Shown: positions 21,709 to 34,080, counted from the stretch's first letter. The stretch is 64,000 nucleotides of DNA from Epiperipatus broadwayi (GCA_028023455.1 JAQFVV010000276.1:496001-560000); one strand, 5' to 3'. Made by a program: numbers and translations. Notes: a model not told the origin generated them from the sequence alone.

Positions 21709-24469
21709 TATTTGGTGCAAACAACATTATGGATTGAATAGTCCCTTTCTTCTGCTAAACTTTATGGCTGTGTACTAATTATAATATACGAATTTGATAA
21801 CATGAATAAATTTGTGGTGTATATATAATAAATAACATGCAATAAATATTTAAAACAGGCAAAACTCTCTATACGTATTGCCACTCAGTGCAAGCCAGAA
21901 TAATCAATGGATTGCCTATTTTAATAACAGTTATAAGCAAGCATAAGAAATGATGATCATGTGATGTTTATTGGTAATAAATATTTGGATAGAGAAAGTT
22001 ATAAAAAAATATGTATGTACCAAAGCAGTAATAGGCAGGGGAAAATTTAATATATATATATATATATATATTAAGGCAGATAGGGGAAAATTTAATATAT
22101 ATATATATATATATATTAAGGCAGAAATGGGTTGAGACTAGTGTGTGTAATGTGCATGTGTAAATACGTATGTGTGCAAATCATGCAGCCATGATTTACA
22201 CACACATGTATTTAAAATTTGCGACCACTTTAAATTATTTTTATTTACAATTGAGAATTCAAACACTTTCCTGCAAATCTTCTATGTCAATCGTGATTTC
22301 ACAAAGATAATCCGTTTCGAAAGCCTGGTTCAGCAGTTAATAAATACATTTAATTTTGTTTGCTAATTATTATTTACATACTTGTATGAAAATTGCTTAT
22401 TTATTAATTGATAATATATATGTAAGTTTGTCAATAGGCATAAAAAGAATAATCAAGGAATAAAGTTATAGGATATTTTCTTTTGTATACAACTGATAAC
22501 ACATTCAATCACAAGAAGGATGGAAGCACAATCAAACATGAATCCATTAGCGACACGAGAGTTAGTATAGCCAATGGAATCATAGAGCAAGAAGATATTT
22601 CTTTAGAACAAAAACAAGATAAATTTAATAGTGAAAGGCTATGTTTATTTATGAAAGAATTAAAAGAAAAGTGACTAAAATGAAGAAAAGCAACAATAAA
22701 AAGCTAATGAATTTTAAAAAATGCAATAAAAATTTGAAAAAAAAAACAGCAAAAAAATAGATTTAAAAAACTCCAAAAAATGCATTTAAAAATTGAAAAA
22801 TGGCTTTAAAAAATTGAAGAAAACTTTGGAGTAGCACGTGAAAAGAGGAAAGTACTAAAGATTGTGCCGGTAAATCAAGTTCTGCATTGTAGATCATAGT
22901 TTGAATCTTGTATATCACTACATATAACATGTAAATTCAAATATTAATATTATGTTAATAAATCATATTTTTAGAAAAGATTGTGCAGGTAATATTAATC
23001 CTTTTGAAATTATGCAAAATTATGCAAAACTCGTATATGAATCTAGAAAAGTTATCAAGAATATAACAGGAGTATTATAGAAACTTCATATTTAGAACCA
23101 AGTATGGTAATAAAAAAGTTAAATTAAGATTGGGTTTGAATTTAGTTAAAAAATCTTAAAATAGTTTTTGTTAAAAAAAGTAAACTTTGATAATAATGTT
23201 AATGAAGTGAAAGTCCTAATTTAGATATTCATGAAAATAAGTACTGACAGAAGAGATTTTACAAGATAAATTCTGCTGTATGAATATTAAAAATAAGGAT
23301 AATGATGAAGAACATGTGAAGAAAAGTAAAAATAGAAGTACTGTACTCAACTGGGTAAATCCTACAAATAAAAATATTAGATAATATAAAATCAAAAAAA
23401 TAAAAAATAAAATGAGTTTGAATCAATGTATTGCCTTTGATACATTGTCAAGTTCTACTCCTAGTGTTTGTTTGGAATGAAAAAAAATGTAAAGAATAGA
23501 GAAGAGCTGGTAAAAGATTTACTCCAGTAGGCAAAGAGTGTTAGATTTTTTGGTTCATTCCAAAAGATATCTCCACCACTAAAGAAATATCTGGAGAAAA
23601 ATTAAATTTGATTTTAGCAGAATAAGGATTGTTTATTCTCTGACAATCCTAGATCTGTTAGAAGGAAAAATGTTTTAAGAAAAAATAAAATTATATAATG
23701 AGTTAAAAGATAAAATATAAGACAATACTGAAAGAGACAATTAAAATTACTTAAAAAAAGAAATTTCTAGTTTGCTAGAAAGAAAATGTGATGTTTAATA
23801 ATATTGAATAAAAAATTAATAATTTAAATGTCATTAAATAAGAAACAGATGACCAGAATGGATAAATTTATTTCTGAAAAGAATAATTTTAGATATATTT
23901 TACTTCTAGTGATGTATTGGGAATTGGTCAGGTATGTGAGGTACTAAGTTGTCATATGATGATTAAAATGTTTTATCTCAGATGCTATTACAGAATTTTT
24001 TCAAATGGTTTGTTCACCCAGCTGTTAAGACTCAAAGTAAAAATGTGTAGTTTGAGTGTTTGTTTAATTTATCAACCTCTATAATACAATTTTCAAATAT
24101 TATATCCAACATATTTTAAGACACAAAAAGAGCAAAACATATATTATTTTTCATGCATTGTGAGTAGCTTAACAAAAATCAAACTGAGATAATCCTTTTA
24201 GTGGGCATGTTTCAGCATATATTTTAATGTCCTCTATACAATTTTTTTTATAAATGATAGAGTTGAAATCCTACTAATTCTTTATATAGCTTAACATCAA
24301 GTGGATCTTTGATTACTAAAATCATGGACATGTTCTGTAAAATAATATTTATGAAAATAGTCAAAATACTAAAATTATTAGAAAAATAAGATTATTTTTT
24401 TTGCAATAAGTATATAAATTGAAAATGAAAAGTTATACTGTCCCATTGTCTCATTTTAAAGAAATGGAT
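21709..24469 (+). other. Interior between the long direct repeats, decayed
   Basis: If the long repeats are LTRs, this 2.76 kb is the element interior. It begins with a primer-binding-like TTTGGTGCAAAC. Short protein-like stretches exist: a 63-codon frame at 22483-22674 (hydrophilic, GIIEQEDISLEQKQDKF) and fragments around 23280-23400 and 23500-23640. None shows protease, RT, RNase H or integrase motifs. Lys/Asn-rich readings could be Gag. Many stops; strongly decayed. Confidence 0.3.
22037..22125 (+). repeat. Duplicated 48-bp unit with (TA)n core
   Basis: 'ggggaaaatttaa' + (TA)n + 'ttaaggcaga' occurs twice in direct succession (22037-22084 and 22085-22125). This is a local tandem duplication that includes the microsatellite. 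Confidence 0.9.
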
Positions 24470-25380
24470 TGGTAACTAAAACAAATATGATAATAGTGCA
24501 AATTAGTTATATTACTAAGCTGCATAAAAAAATTATTTAATAAAAAATTTGTATAAATTTACAAATAAATATATAAACTGCCTAAATCATAAAAAAGTTA
24601 GTTTTCACATTTAATTACATTATTAAATATTTTATAAAGTTAGTTTGATGAGAAACAAAAAAATAATTAATTGCAATGCAAAGGAAGAGAGATAAATTGT
24701 TTTAATACATGCAAGAAGCTTAAATTGTGTAGTTTATAAAAGTTGAAAGCATTTTTACCTTTTCTCATTTGCTTTTTTCTAAATGGATTTTAATTAAATA
24801 AACAACTTGTCAATTTCTAGAGTAAATTTTATGGCAAGTCTAAATATGATATTAAAATTTTGGAGTTAATAATATTCTAAAAATAATCAATTAAACATTA
24901 AAAGTCTGTTACATTTTTTTTCTTTCTATCACTAACTAATGTAAATAAAATGAGACAAAAACTACTCTTTTATTTATCAAAACATTATATAATATCTGTA
25001 AATATGTTTTCACAACATGTTATGAAGAGAATAAAAAAAATCTTTTTTTTTTCAAAAAACATGTAAAGAAACAGAGGTCAAATCTTGTAACTCACTGATG
25101 ATGAATATGTTGTTTAAAAACATGTTGTTGAACAACATCAAGTAGGGTATAAATATATCAGAGAAGACTAGTTTTCAGGAGAATACAGTACTGTCTAGTT
25201 GAGTTTAGGCATTCATGCAATGCAGAGGAGAGAAACTTCTGGTTAAAACTGTTTTGACTTTAATATGGACAGACATATTCTTCTGGCTGTTTTACAGTAA
25301 TTTTCAATACTCCAGTTATAGCAGAAAGTATATTTATTTAAATATAAGTATAGGATATTTATACTTAAATTAAATGTAAT

Positions 25381-25800
25381 TGGAGTCCATTTGAATGTTG
25401 ACTTTAAGGATCCATTCAGTCACTCACTCTATCCTATACAACTGATACACATGATCGCATATATTTAAAAAGATAAATGATCTCCAATATAATATTCCAT
25501 GCTTAACCAGCACTCATCACTTGGTTCAGATCATCATCTCTCTCACACATACATATAATCAGTGCTTGGTTTATATTATGATAAAAAATCTTCAAACTTT
25601 TTAATGGACAGGCTTCAATCTTTTTCTCTCTCCAATTCTTTAGCCATTCATATCATTGAAAATGTGATTATAGCATATTCAAAACCCTTGTTTTCCAATT
25701 TTGTTGTGATACCCATGTTATCCATGAGTCACTCTGACTCCTCATATGTAAGACCTTAAGACCATTTAAATTCACAAAAGATGGTTGGACAGAATACATG
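25381..25800 (-). mobile_element. tRNA-derived SINE family A, copy
   Basis: Best read on the minus strand. A body with 'gaagcctgtccattaaaaag' type sequence is followed by the shared module 'gatgagtgctggttaagcat', 'ggagatcatttatcttttta' and 'gtatcagttgtataggatag', then a weak tRNA-like end. Copies at 26290-26620 (plus orientation) and 59560-59935 (minus) span the same modules. Plus-oriented copies end with perfect or near-perfect B boxes (GGTTCAAATCC at 26184-26194, GTTCAAATCC at 26603-26612), the basis for calling the family tRNA-derived. Short open frames inside are not genes. Confidence 0.6.
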
Positions 25801-25879
25801 TTAAATCTGTAACATTTATATACAGTTATACCACATATACTTAAGCAAGATGTAATTAGAGGGGATATGAAACCAGATT

Positions 25880-26215
25880 TTTAAGTCTTTTTAGTCATCT
25901 ATTCTATCCTATACAATTGATACACCTGTTCATATTCATGTGAAAAAAATAAATGACCTCCAATATAAGTATTTTATGCTGAACCAGAACACATCAGTTG
26001 CTATCTTAATATAAACTGAGCACTGAATACATATATGTGTGGGAGATGGTAAACTAGATTAACTGATGGGTTCTGGTTCAGCATAAATTACATATATTGG
26101 ACATTATTTATCTTTTATACAGGTATGTAATCAGGGGTATCAATTGTATAGTATAGAATTATGACCAAAGGGATCTTGAAAGTTTGGGTTCAAATCCTCT
26201 CTAATTACTTAAGTA
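25880..26215. mobile_element. SINE family A, two partial inverted copies
   Basis: 25880-26005 (minus orientation) and 26050-26215 (plus orientation) face each other around the shared module ('gctgaaccagaacacatcag' and 'actgatgggttctggttcagc'). They form an imperfect palindrome of about 330 bp centred near 26030. The right copy ends in the B box GGTTCAAATCC. Confidence 0.6.
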
Positions 26216-26289
26216 TATATACTAGTATTTAAGTAATATATTTATTATGTAATCTGCCCATTCATCTTCTACATATTTAAAACATCTTA

Positions 26290-26620
26290 AGATTCTACAT
26301 ATGAGTGGTCAGAGTGGCTTACAATCAACATGGAAAATTACAACAAAATTGGCAAACAAGGGCTTTGAGCATGCTATCATCAGATTTTCAGTGGTATAAA
26401 TAACTGAAATCTTGGAAAGTGAAGAAGACTGAAACCTGTCCATTAAAACTGATTGTATATGCATGTAAGAGATAATGATCCATATCATCTGATGAGTGCT
26501 GATGTAGCATGAAATATGTACACTGGAGATCATTTAATATTTTCACATAAATGTGGTCATGTGTACCAGTTGTATAGAATAGTGTGGATCTTGAAAGTCT
26601 GAGTTCAAATCCTCTCTAAT
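26290..26620 (+). mobile_element. SINE family A, copy in plus orientation
   Basis: Near-reverse complement of 25430-25790. It carries 'acaaaattggcaaacaaggg', 'gaaacctgtccattaaaact', 'ctgatgagtgctgatgtagc' and the 3' B box GAGTTCAAATCC (26601-26612). Inserted in copy 2 of the long direct repeat. Confidence 0.65.
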
Positions 26621-27589
26621 AATAGCAAGTACAATGACTTTATCTGGGAAAGACCTAATATGTTTGAATAGATAACCAAAAATCTTACCAACCAAAATAG
26701 CTAGAAATGCAATTGGATCCAGAAATAGCACTACAATTTTTTAAAACTGTCATTGCCTGCTTTCATAATGTCATAAAGTTCGAAACAAACAGAGCTGCAA
26801 GAATGATTCAAAACCTACTGATACTATACTCTAGCTAACATTACCAATGCTGCTGTATTTCTTACCTAACATTACCAGTGCACCAGGAGGATAACTATCA
26901 TCTGTGAAGTGACTAACGAAGACATTTGGAACTATATTAAAGGAATGATATCTGCAGAAGACTTTGGTTTGGAATTATTTAATTATTTCACATAGCAAGA
27001 TCTTATCATTATAGATATTATAAGACCTTAAATTAAAAATATATTTTTATATTATTATATTTAATATTTTGTAATATGTATTGATAGCTCTTAGTATACA
27101 AACAACAGCTTCATAGATTCATTGCTAATAAAATGTTATTTTTATTACTTCATTTAGTTTGTGTTTGCTCAACTAACTCAATCCAATCATTGTGCTGCTG
27201 CTAATATCCAATATGCCAATAATATCCATACCTCTGAGAACCATTGGTGATGGCAGTAATTATTTGTAAATGATAATGATTGGACATCAGTAAATTTTCC
27301 AAAGTAAACTTTCCAGTTAGAAGATTTGATACATGAGAGTTTCATTTTTGTATTTTATTTTATTGAAACTGAAAACAAATAAAATATTTTTGGAAGGGCT
27401 TATACTTATGTTATAAATCAACATGATCATTATTGTTTGGTTAATATCAGTATGTGTATTTGAATTGAATTTTTTTTAACTTTATTATCTATTCAACTTT
27501 AATTTAACATAAATATTTATTTGGAATCAAAGATTTACTGTTAAATATTTACATATCTTGGTTCAAACTCAAAATATTATCACAATATC

Positions 27590-28180
27590 AATGTAAAAAA
27601 TAGTATAACAGTGTTTAAATGTAATATTTACTGTACCAAGTATGCATTCAATGCTTTCATGTCATATTAATGGTTAGTTTTCTGAGACATTAATTTTCAT
27701 CTAAATTTTATATTTAGACTCTGTTTTAGTATTTTTTACATTAATATATAGGATGGCCGAGTATCGAAACTTAATTACACACTTGCATATTACTAGCCAA
27801 ATTCAAATATAAAAACAATAAAACTAATAGTATTATCTATTGTTACATTATTTCATAACTGAATTCACTACCAGAAGCACCTAATGGCAATTTAATTAGA
27901 TGATACTAATACTTTTATTTTCTGTATTTGAATTTAGCTAGCAATATGCAAATATTTCTATGTCTCTTATATTTATGTTGAGTAGTTATCAAAGTTGAAA
28001 ATGATTAATGTATTAATCTGGCTTTGTTTCTGCACAAAATATAAACTGTTCACTTAGTAGGTAATAAGGTCTTAGATTATTTAATTACATGCTTCTTGTT
28101 TACATTTGTCTGCATTTCAATATGCTTAACATCTTTGTGATCAGTAGGTAGGTGGTTACTTATAAAAACATACTTTATTG
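27590..28180. other. AT-rich non-coding stretch
   Basis: Nothing supportable. Confidence 0.4.
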
Positions 28181-28184
28181 AATA

Positions 28185-28580
28185 AGGGCAGCATTTACAG
28201 TTTACTTTTTCATTGATTACTATCTATTAACATCTGATAACAGATATTTCTAAATATTAAAGTATTTAAAAAGTACATATGTTAAAAAATTTTAATTTAT
28301 AACATCTAACTGATTGGTGATACAATCTATTATTAATATGAAATATATGAAAGGTTAGCTTTCCTTTATAAAACTGTAAATGAATATTGGAACACTTTAA
28401 TCTTTATAAAATATCAAAAGATTGCATTTCCAAGTGGTACTCCTTTTGAATGCAGGAAGCATTTACAATTTGCTATTTTCATTGATTACTGTCAATTAAC
28501 ATCTGATGGCACATTTTCTAATATAAAAATATAACATATATTTCCACATATTGACATATTTAAACAAATACATCTGTTAA
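28185..28580 (+). repeat. Diverged tandem pair, about 260-bp spacing
   Basis: The phrase 'gcagcatttacagtttac..tttcattgattactatctattaacatctgat' at 28187-28240 recurs as 'gaagcatttacaatttgc..tttcattgattactgtcaattaacatctgat' at 28456-28507. Each is followed by similar A/T-rich text ending in 'acatctgtt/acatatgtt'. Non-coding. Confidence 0.7.
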
Positions 28581-28589
28581 ACTTATAGA

Positions 28590-29062
28590 TATATGTATGT
28601 GTGTCTTGTGCGTGTGTGTGTGTGTGAATAACAAATAACTCAGATTATATCTAACTGAATAAAAATAACTGAAGCTTCCTGTGAGTTATGTTCATAAATA
28701 AATTTTTTAGAAGACAGATAATACTTTCTGTCCTTTCAGCATTTGTTGTTATATATGCTTAATTTATTCATGTAATTTTAAATAAAGCAGTCGATCTGAT
28801 CTATATTTATTCTTTTCAGATATTAAACTGGGTTTTTATCTCATATTTGGAAGTTGCTTAAACTAAATCTCTGCTTTAATCCTCTGAATATTAAAATTGT
28901 GATTCATATCTTTTATTCTATAAACATATACAATCAATAGATCGAATTCACTCCTTTATTTAAAATTACATAAATAATAAATGATAAATGGACAAATGAT
29001 ATCATCTGTCCTTTAAAGAGTTTATTTATGTAAATCACTTATCAGAAGCTGCAGTTGTTTCC
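28590..29062. other. AT-rich non-coding stretch with (GT)n
   Basis: A short (GT)n at about 28600-28626; otherwise nothing supportable. Confidence 0.4.
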
Positions 29063-29067
29063 TATTC

Positions 29068-29069
29068 AG

Positions 29070-29108
<39 letters not shown>

Positions 29109-29109
29109 C

Positions 29110-29143
<34 letters not shown>
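29068..29143. repeat. (TA)n microsatellite, two blocks
   Basis: Two (TA)n runs separated by 'aaaatcg' sit exactly at the 3' end of the minus-strand SINE that follows; such tails are common for elements mobilised by RTE-type LINEs. Confidence 0.9.
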
Positions 29144-29144
<1 letters not shown>

Positions 29145-29655
29145 GCCGGTCAAAATCGTGTATTCATTCAACAAGACCAATAATCCAAGCAAAAGTACCT
29201 TGAATCCAACCATGTACAAGATACATATGTCAGGGCTAGGATGAATCCTAACCTATTTGCCTAAACTACTGCCTCTCTGACTAATGGATAACGTTTGTGA
29301 TGACACTAGCAGTGCTTGGTTTTTATTCCGTCCCAGCTGGAGGTCATGGTTCACATAGAGACTCAAAATAAAAAGGGGGTTTATATGGAAAACCAATGAT
29401 TTAGTGGATTCTGACAATTGCAGAGTGGTACAGATATGATTTGGTTGATTAGTAATGGTTTGAACAAAAAAAAATCTATGAGCCGGTAAAAATATGTTTA
29501 TCCATCTAACATGAGCTGGAACTCCCAAAATGTACTTCAAACCCAGTCAAGCCCAAGATTTAGGTCAGGAACCAACCTGGATTCGAACCCACTCTCTAAG
29601 TCCCAAATCGAACACCTAATGAATAACATAATAGTTATGGCTCATGAGAATTAAT
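29144..29655 (-). mobile_element. tRNA-derived SINE with long body and (TA)n tail
   Basis: Minus strand from about 29650: a tRNA-like head with A-box-like GAGCCATAACTATTATG and perfect B box GGTTCGAATCC (29584-29574). About 430 bp of unique-looking body follow, ending GACCGGCACAA, then (TA)n at 29143-29068. G+C is well above the flanks. A 95-codon minus frame (29540-29253) lies in the body; it has no recognised motif and I do not call it a gene. Confidence 0.6.
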
Positions 29656-29659
29656 CTTA

Positions 29660-30019
29660 ATTCGGCCGACTAGCAAAGCTGAGAAGACAATGAGACATCT
29701 ATTAATTATGATTATATTAAAATATACATAAGTATGGCTGTAATATATGTGGAAGAAGTGGAGGAAAAGGAATTCGAACTACTCAAATAAGTTAAACAAT
29801 AAAAGATAGTTTAATATAATGAAAGTTTAGTTATACACATTTATAAATTAAGTACATTAGTATGTGCGTGAATGAGCAAGCGGTAGATGATTATGTAGTG
29901 TCATTCACGCTAGTTTCTAATATGCTCTTTATTAGCTAAATATATATTACAAATAAACACACATCTTTGGTGGGTCTAGTATTAAAATGCCAATCAGATT
30001 AGAAAGAAGTTACACAAAA
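29660..30019. other. AT-rich non-coding stretch
   Basis: Nothing supportable. Confidence 0.35.
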
Positions 30020-30560
30020 TTAATATTAACGCTTTGATTTATGGTTCAGAAACCTGGTGACTAACATATGATTTAGGGGAGCGTTCTGAAATTCATTATA
30101 CATATGATATAAATTATTCTCACGCCATTGAGATCGTGAAAATAAACAAAAGACAGTTAAAAGATTATATTTGAACTATGACAAAAATATTTATTGAAAA
30201 ATTATTTTAAACAATAATAAGACGAACGCTTTATTTTCCCCAAGGCATATAGATACTCTTAAATAGATATATAAATTACGACGGTGAGATTGTATATGAT
30301 TGAAATAATCTTAATGAATAAAATAGTAGTTGGCATATATATATTAAGCAGAGCGCAATTTTAATATTAGAGCATTAAAACTGGGTTATGAAGCAAAAGA
30401 AATAATAATACGAAGCAGTTTGCGGTGCTGACATAATAGCCTAAAAATAACGAAGAGAAAAGGTTGTGCTTCTAGACGAAAAATGAAATGGATGGGCATA
30501 GCGTGTGCCAAACTTAGGGGATCACAGTCAGAGGCCTTTTATACGAAATAAATGTGGTTC
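30020..30560 (+). pseudogene. 3' fragment of an RTE-like LINE ORF
   Basis: Seen: INALIYGSETW at about 30028-30060, then a broken stretch with HAIEIVKINKRQLKDYI, and further on KRKGCASRRKMKWMGIAC, before the reading dissolves. Known: YGSETWTL followed by an R/K-rich segment and a WxGHxxR block is the post-RT region of RTE-like LINEs, also seen at 43.66-43.93 kb in this window on the other strand. Several stops and frameshifts; the RT core is absent. It is a dead 5'-truncated copy, as target-primed reverse transcription commonly leaves. Confidence 0.5.
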
Positions 30561-30569
30561 CAGATAGAT

Positions 30570-31470
30570 CAACTATCTATGGAACGAGAAGAAATCTATG
30601 GGTTCGATCTTGTCGTAACCCCCAGATTAAGAAGCACATAATATATATGAAGGATAGGCTAATGACAGAAACGCAGTACGAATAAATGTCTCTAACGACA
30701 TGAGATAAGTTTGACAGCTTCAAAATAAATGACCCTTTTTTTTTTTGAATACTTCAATACGCAATGCAATTATAATATATAGAGAGAGAATATTTCATTT
30801 TATAAAATATAAGTTAAGATTTGACTTAAGAAACATTAAGATTCACCCCCATCCCTTTTCTGATATTTAAAATAAATAAATCCCACTCTCGTGATTTTTA
30901 TAATAACTGAAATATAAATACAGTATTTGAAATTTAAAGCATACATTTTAAGAGTATATAAAAAAACTAGCAGTTATATATATATATAAAACAATTAAGT
31001 CACCTTATTTTAGAATTAAATAAATGATATTTTATAAGATTTCAAAGCGTTAATTAGCTTAAGTTCTGAATTTACAGCGGTAGAAAATTCAGAGTTAAAC
31101 AAATATATATTATATTAAAACATAAATAGATTGTTTTAGATTGACATATTAATAAGCAAGCAGATATATAAATCAAATAATCAATAATATAAATAAATGA
31201 CCCTACCGAAATTAAAGAGCATATAAGAGAGAATTAAATTTAAATAAATTATTTAAGAGCAAATTACATGTTATTTATATATAAAAATGCAAAGTTAAAG
31301 AATACATGAGAAAAGATCTTGAGAGATTATTTAGACTAAATTGACTATTAGGTAGCGGCTTGAAATTTACCTTTCAATTTTAAGAGTCCGATTAAAATAT
31401 TGTCCGTGCACGGCAATTGGAATGAAAGTTCTCCAAGCTTCTATTAACATTAAAGTTCTTAATTTCTTCA
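30570..31470. other. AT-rich non-coding stretch
   Basis: Purine-rich phrase 'agagagagaa' near 30781-30790; nothing else. Confidence 0.35.
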
Positions 31471-31476
31471 TTTCAG

Positions 31477-31553
31477 GACAGCAGACAATTACGGTCACGG
31501 CGGGTGATGACCCAAAGGGCCGAGCAGAGTGGTGGATCTACTGCTACATCATT
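31477..31553 (+). other. Exon-like GC-rich patch after 'ttcttcatttcag'
   Basis: About 75 bases near 60% G+C follow a pyrimidine-rich AG acceptor-like sequence. One frame is open (basic, with RQLRSRRVMTQRAEQSGGS) and stops just past the patch. I recognise no protein. It could be an exon or a transposon scrap. Confidence 0.15.
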
Positions 31554-31559
31554 TTTTTA

Positions 31560-32955
31560 ATTTTACAGCAATGTTAACAATCTCTCAATCAATAGTAACT
31601 AATTAATAACTAATAACTCAACTAATAACTAACTATGTGATTCAAAATTTAGTCATTTTATACTTTTTCTCTTATCAGTTGTTTTTCGAAGATGCAATTG
31701 TTAGATAACGCCAAAAATAAATTCAAATCTATTTCTAGATTAGAAATAGATCTAACAACATGTTTTTAACACAAGTAAATCTAATCTTAATTAATCCCAT
31801 TTATCTTAAGTAAAACTTTAATTAAAAAAATACCTTTCCCAAATTAAAACAACAGTGCTTCCAACCCCTAATTATTTTTAGACAATTAAACAACACCTGC
31901 ATTTTCCATATTGGATTTTATATAAAAAAATGTATAATTTATAGAAAAACAAGCAATTTGAAAAGAAAAAGCTAAAAACGACATATAATAAAATATTTAC
32001 AAAAACATCAATATTTTGTTAGTAAGTTTTGCTCCTATGTATATATTTGAGCTGCAACTATAATGTTAATAAGAAGAACTAATAATTAATAAAAAGAATC
32101 AATAATAATAAATATTGAAAGTTAAACTACAAATTTAGGTGCGCATTTCAAATATATACATGAAATATATATACTGACAAAAGGAGCAGGATGGGATATA
32201 GGGGTTTGAACACGGGTTAGTAAGTAGAAACATGAAGCACAATCTTAAGCTAAGATTACTGCTTCAATATATATATATACAGTTAATCATATTTTTAGTT
32301 CAGTAACAAACTTATTATTTCTATGTGTAAAATAAGCCATTAACAGTTTAATAAATTAATAGTGCATCACTATACCAAATGAGTTCTGCATTCTTCATTT
32401 TTATATTTAAAATAATGTCATACATATATGCATACACATCAGAACTCATATGGTGAAACATACATAAAAAATCTTTTAAAAATCTTGCAAGTCTTATTAC
32501 CCAAATCATTATCTTTTTACTAATAAAAGGAATCATCTTTTGGCTTTTAGATTTTATATAAAATAACTAATTCAGTATCAACAACACGTAAGAATAAAAA
32601 TAATTAAGTTGCAAATATACACATAATGTAAAATGGATATGATTTTCCAAGTCATGGCAACTAAATATTCATTTTTAATAAATTTGGAAATAGAACAAAT
32701 CATTACACAAATCTAATCAAATTAATACTTATTAATCTAATCAAATTAATACTCATTAAATAATTATAATACGTTAAAACTCACACTGTGGAATATATTT
32801 AAAAATATTTAAAAATTTACTATAATAATAATAGAAATGAGCAAAAAGTTTAGACTTTGTGACTAAATATTCCAATATATAAATGTATAAAATGCACTAA
32901 AACGCACAAACACCCAAAACTAAATACAAAGAAATCTTAATAGTGTAGACTGATA
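31560..32955. other. AT-rich non-coding stretch
   Basis: Contains a perfect-looking 24-bp tandem duplication 'aatctaatcaaattaatact' at 32711-32758 and a (TA)n run at about 32266-32279. No gene. Confidence 0.4.
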
Positions 32956-32961
32956 CAAACC

Positions 32962-32989
<28 letters not shown>

Positions 32990-32992
<3 letters not shown>

Positions 32993-33559
32993 AACGTTTA
33001 TTTATATACGTTACAAATATATTGGCATTTGGTAAAAGCTAAAAAAGTAAATTTAGATTTTTTTGATTAGTATAATTTTGTTAAACGTGCAATGAAAGTT
33101 AAAATTGTCATTCTTATTTTTTATCTAATTGGAAAGAATAAATGACATACAGATTACTAATCCAGATAAATAAAAAGAATTCCAAAAGTATAAGCTAAAA
33201 GAAAAATATTTTAGCTAATTAAAGATGGAAGAATAATGCTAAAAAAAAAGAGAACTTTGTAACTTAAATTTAAGAGAGAGTGTATAAGATTATTATCTTA
33301 TATGCTGATAAAAAGACAAAAGAGTGTGCAGAAGTTCAAAAAATGGAGCGCGATATAAAAAGGAGATAATCTCTTTAATTTAGTTACTCTCTGAAAGTTG
33401 GAGGTTTCCACAGCTACCTGTGGCAAGAAATATATTCTACACAGGTATGCCCCTTGCTGTACCAAGCTGTCACGCAAGCATGGAAACGGGACTTGTGAAG
33501 ACTGCTTTTGCAATAAAAGGGTCACTACAACGGCCTTTCTCCAGCTATAGAACGGAACA
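32990..33559 (+). mobile_element. LTR-like unit, left copy
   Basis: Begins TGTAACG inside a perfect hairpin (TTGTAACGT / ACGTTACAA, 32989-33015) directly after a (TA)n tract. It has a TATA box (TATAAAA, 33354-33360), AATAAA at about 33511, and ends ...GAACA. A sequence containing TGGAAGACGCCGGCAGGAG follows, which could be a primer-binding site. A degraded second copy of its first ~430 bp is at 34985-35410. A 75-codon minus frame (33525-33298) overlaps it; I regard that as chance. LTR identity is an inference from ends, promoter and repetition. Confidence 0.5.
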
Positions 33560-34080
33560 ATAATGGAAGACGCCGGCAGGAGAGACCAATGGAAATTCTC
33601 ATGATCTGGGATCCCATAAACCTACATGAACTTACCGGTAAGTTAAGAGTAAATTTTCCTGATAGTGACTTAAAAGTTGCAAACAATTATTTATCTAAGC
33701 CTAGACTACCATCCTGATATAGACTTTTCTTTTGATCAAGAGACTTTATAATAAAGAAATTTATACAAGATCTTGGGACATTATTAAATCGCTTTAATGC
33801 TTAATCTCACTGTTTTTTTTAATCGATTCAGTATCTGGATTAGTGTGTGTGTACTTTCCTGTGTGTTAATATGTAATTTAACTTATAAATATTTTGTTTG
33901 GGAGAAAAGAGATTTTACTTTTATCAACCTTTTCATTGTGCGTTATTAATAATAGTTATTATTTTTTATTATTAAATTTATTTTTAGTGTAATAAGATTT
34001 AAACGAGTTACCTTGCCAATATGTTTCAAACAAGGAAAAACCATAAAAATCATTAATTCTCATTACGGTAGAACCCCCTT
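33560..34080 (+). other. Interior after the left LTR-like unit, with a strong 5' splice-site-like sequence
   Basis: A frame open from about 33524 reads ERNNNGRRRQERP and MEILMIWDPINLHELTG and runs into CCG|GTAAGTTAAG at 33636-33650, a consensus 5' splice donor. It may be the leader of the LTR element or a first exon of a host gene. Not recognised. Confidence 0.25.

Larger units (their letters stand above)
24470..27582 (+). repeat. Long direct repeat, copy 2 (probable old LTR, hosts SINEs)
   Basis: Partner of 17516-21708. It aligns in two blocks, 24470-25330 and about 26630-27582, interrupted by ~1.3 kb of tRNA-derived family A SINE sequence. It lacks the nested LTR element: the empty site is at about 26828-26836. 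It contains the TATA box at 25148-25155 once. Its end ('cttggttcaaactcaaaata') matches copy 1, and then different flanking DNA begins. Confidence 0.6.

Noticed and set aside
29253-29540. 95-codon minus frame
   Set aside because: Lies in the body of a tRNA-derived SINE and has no recognisable motif.
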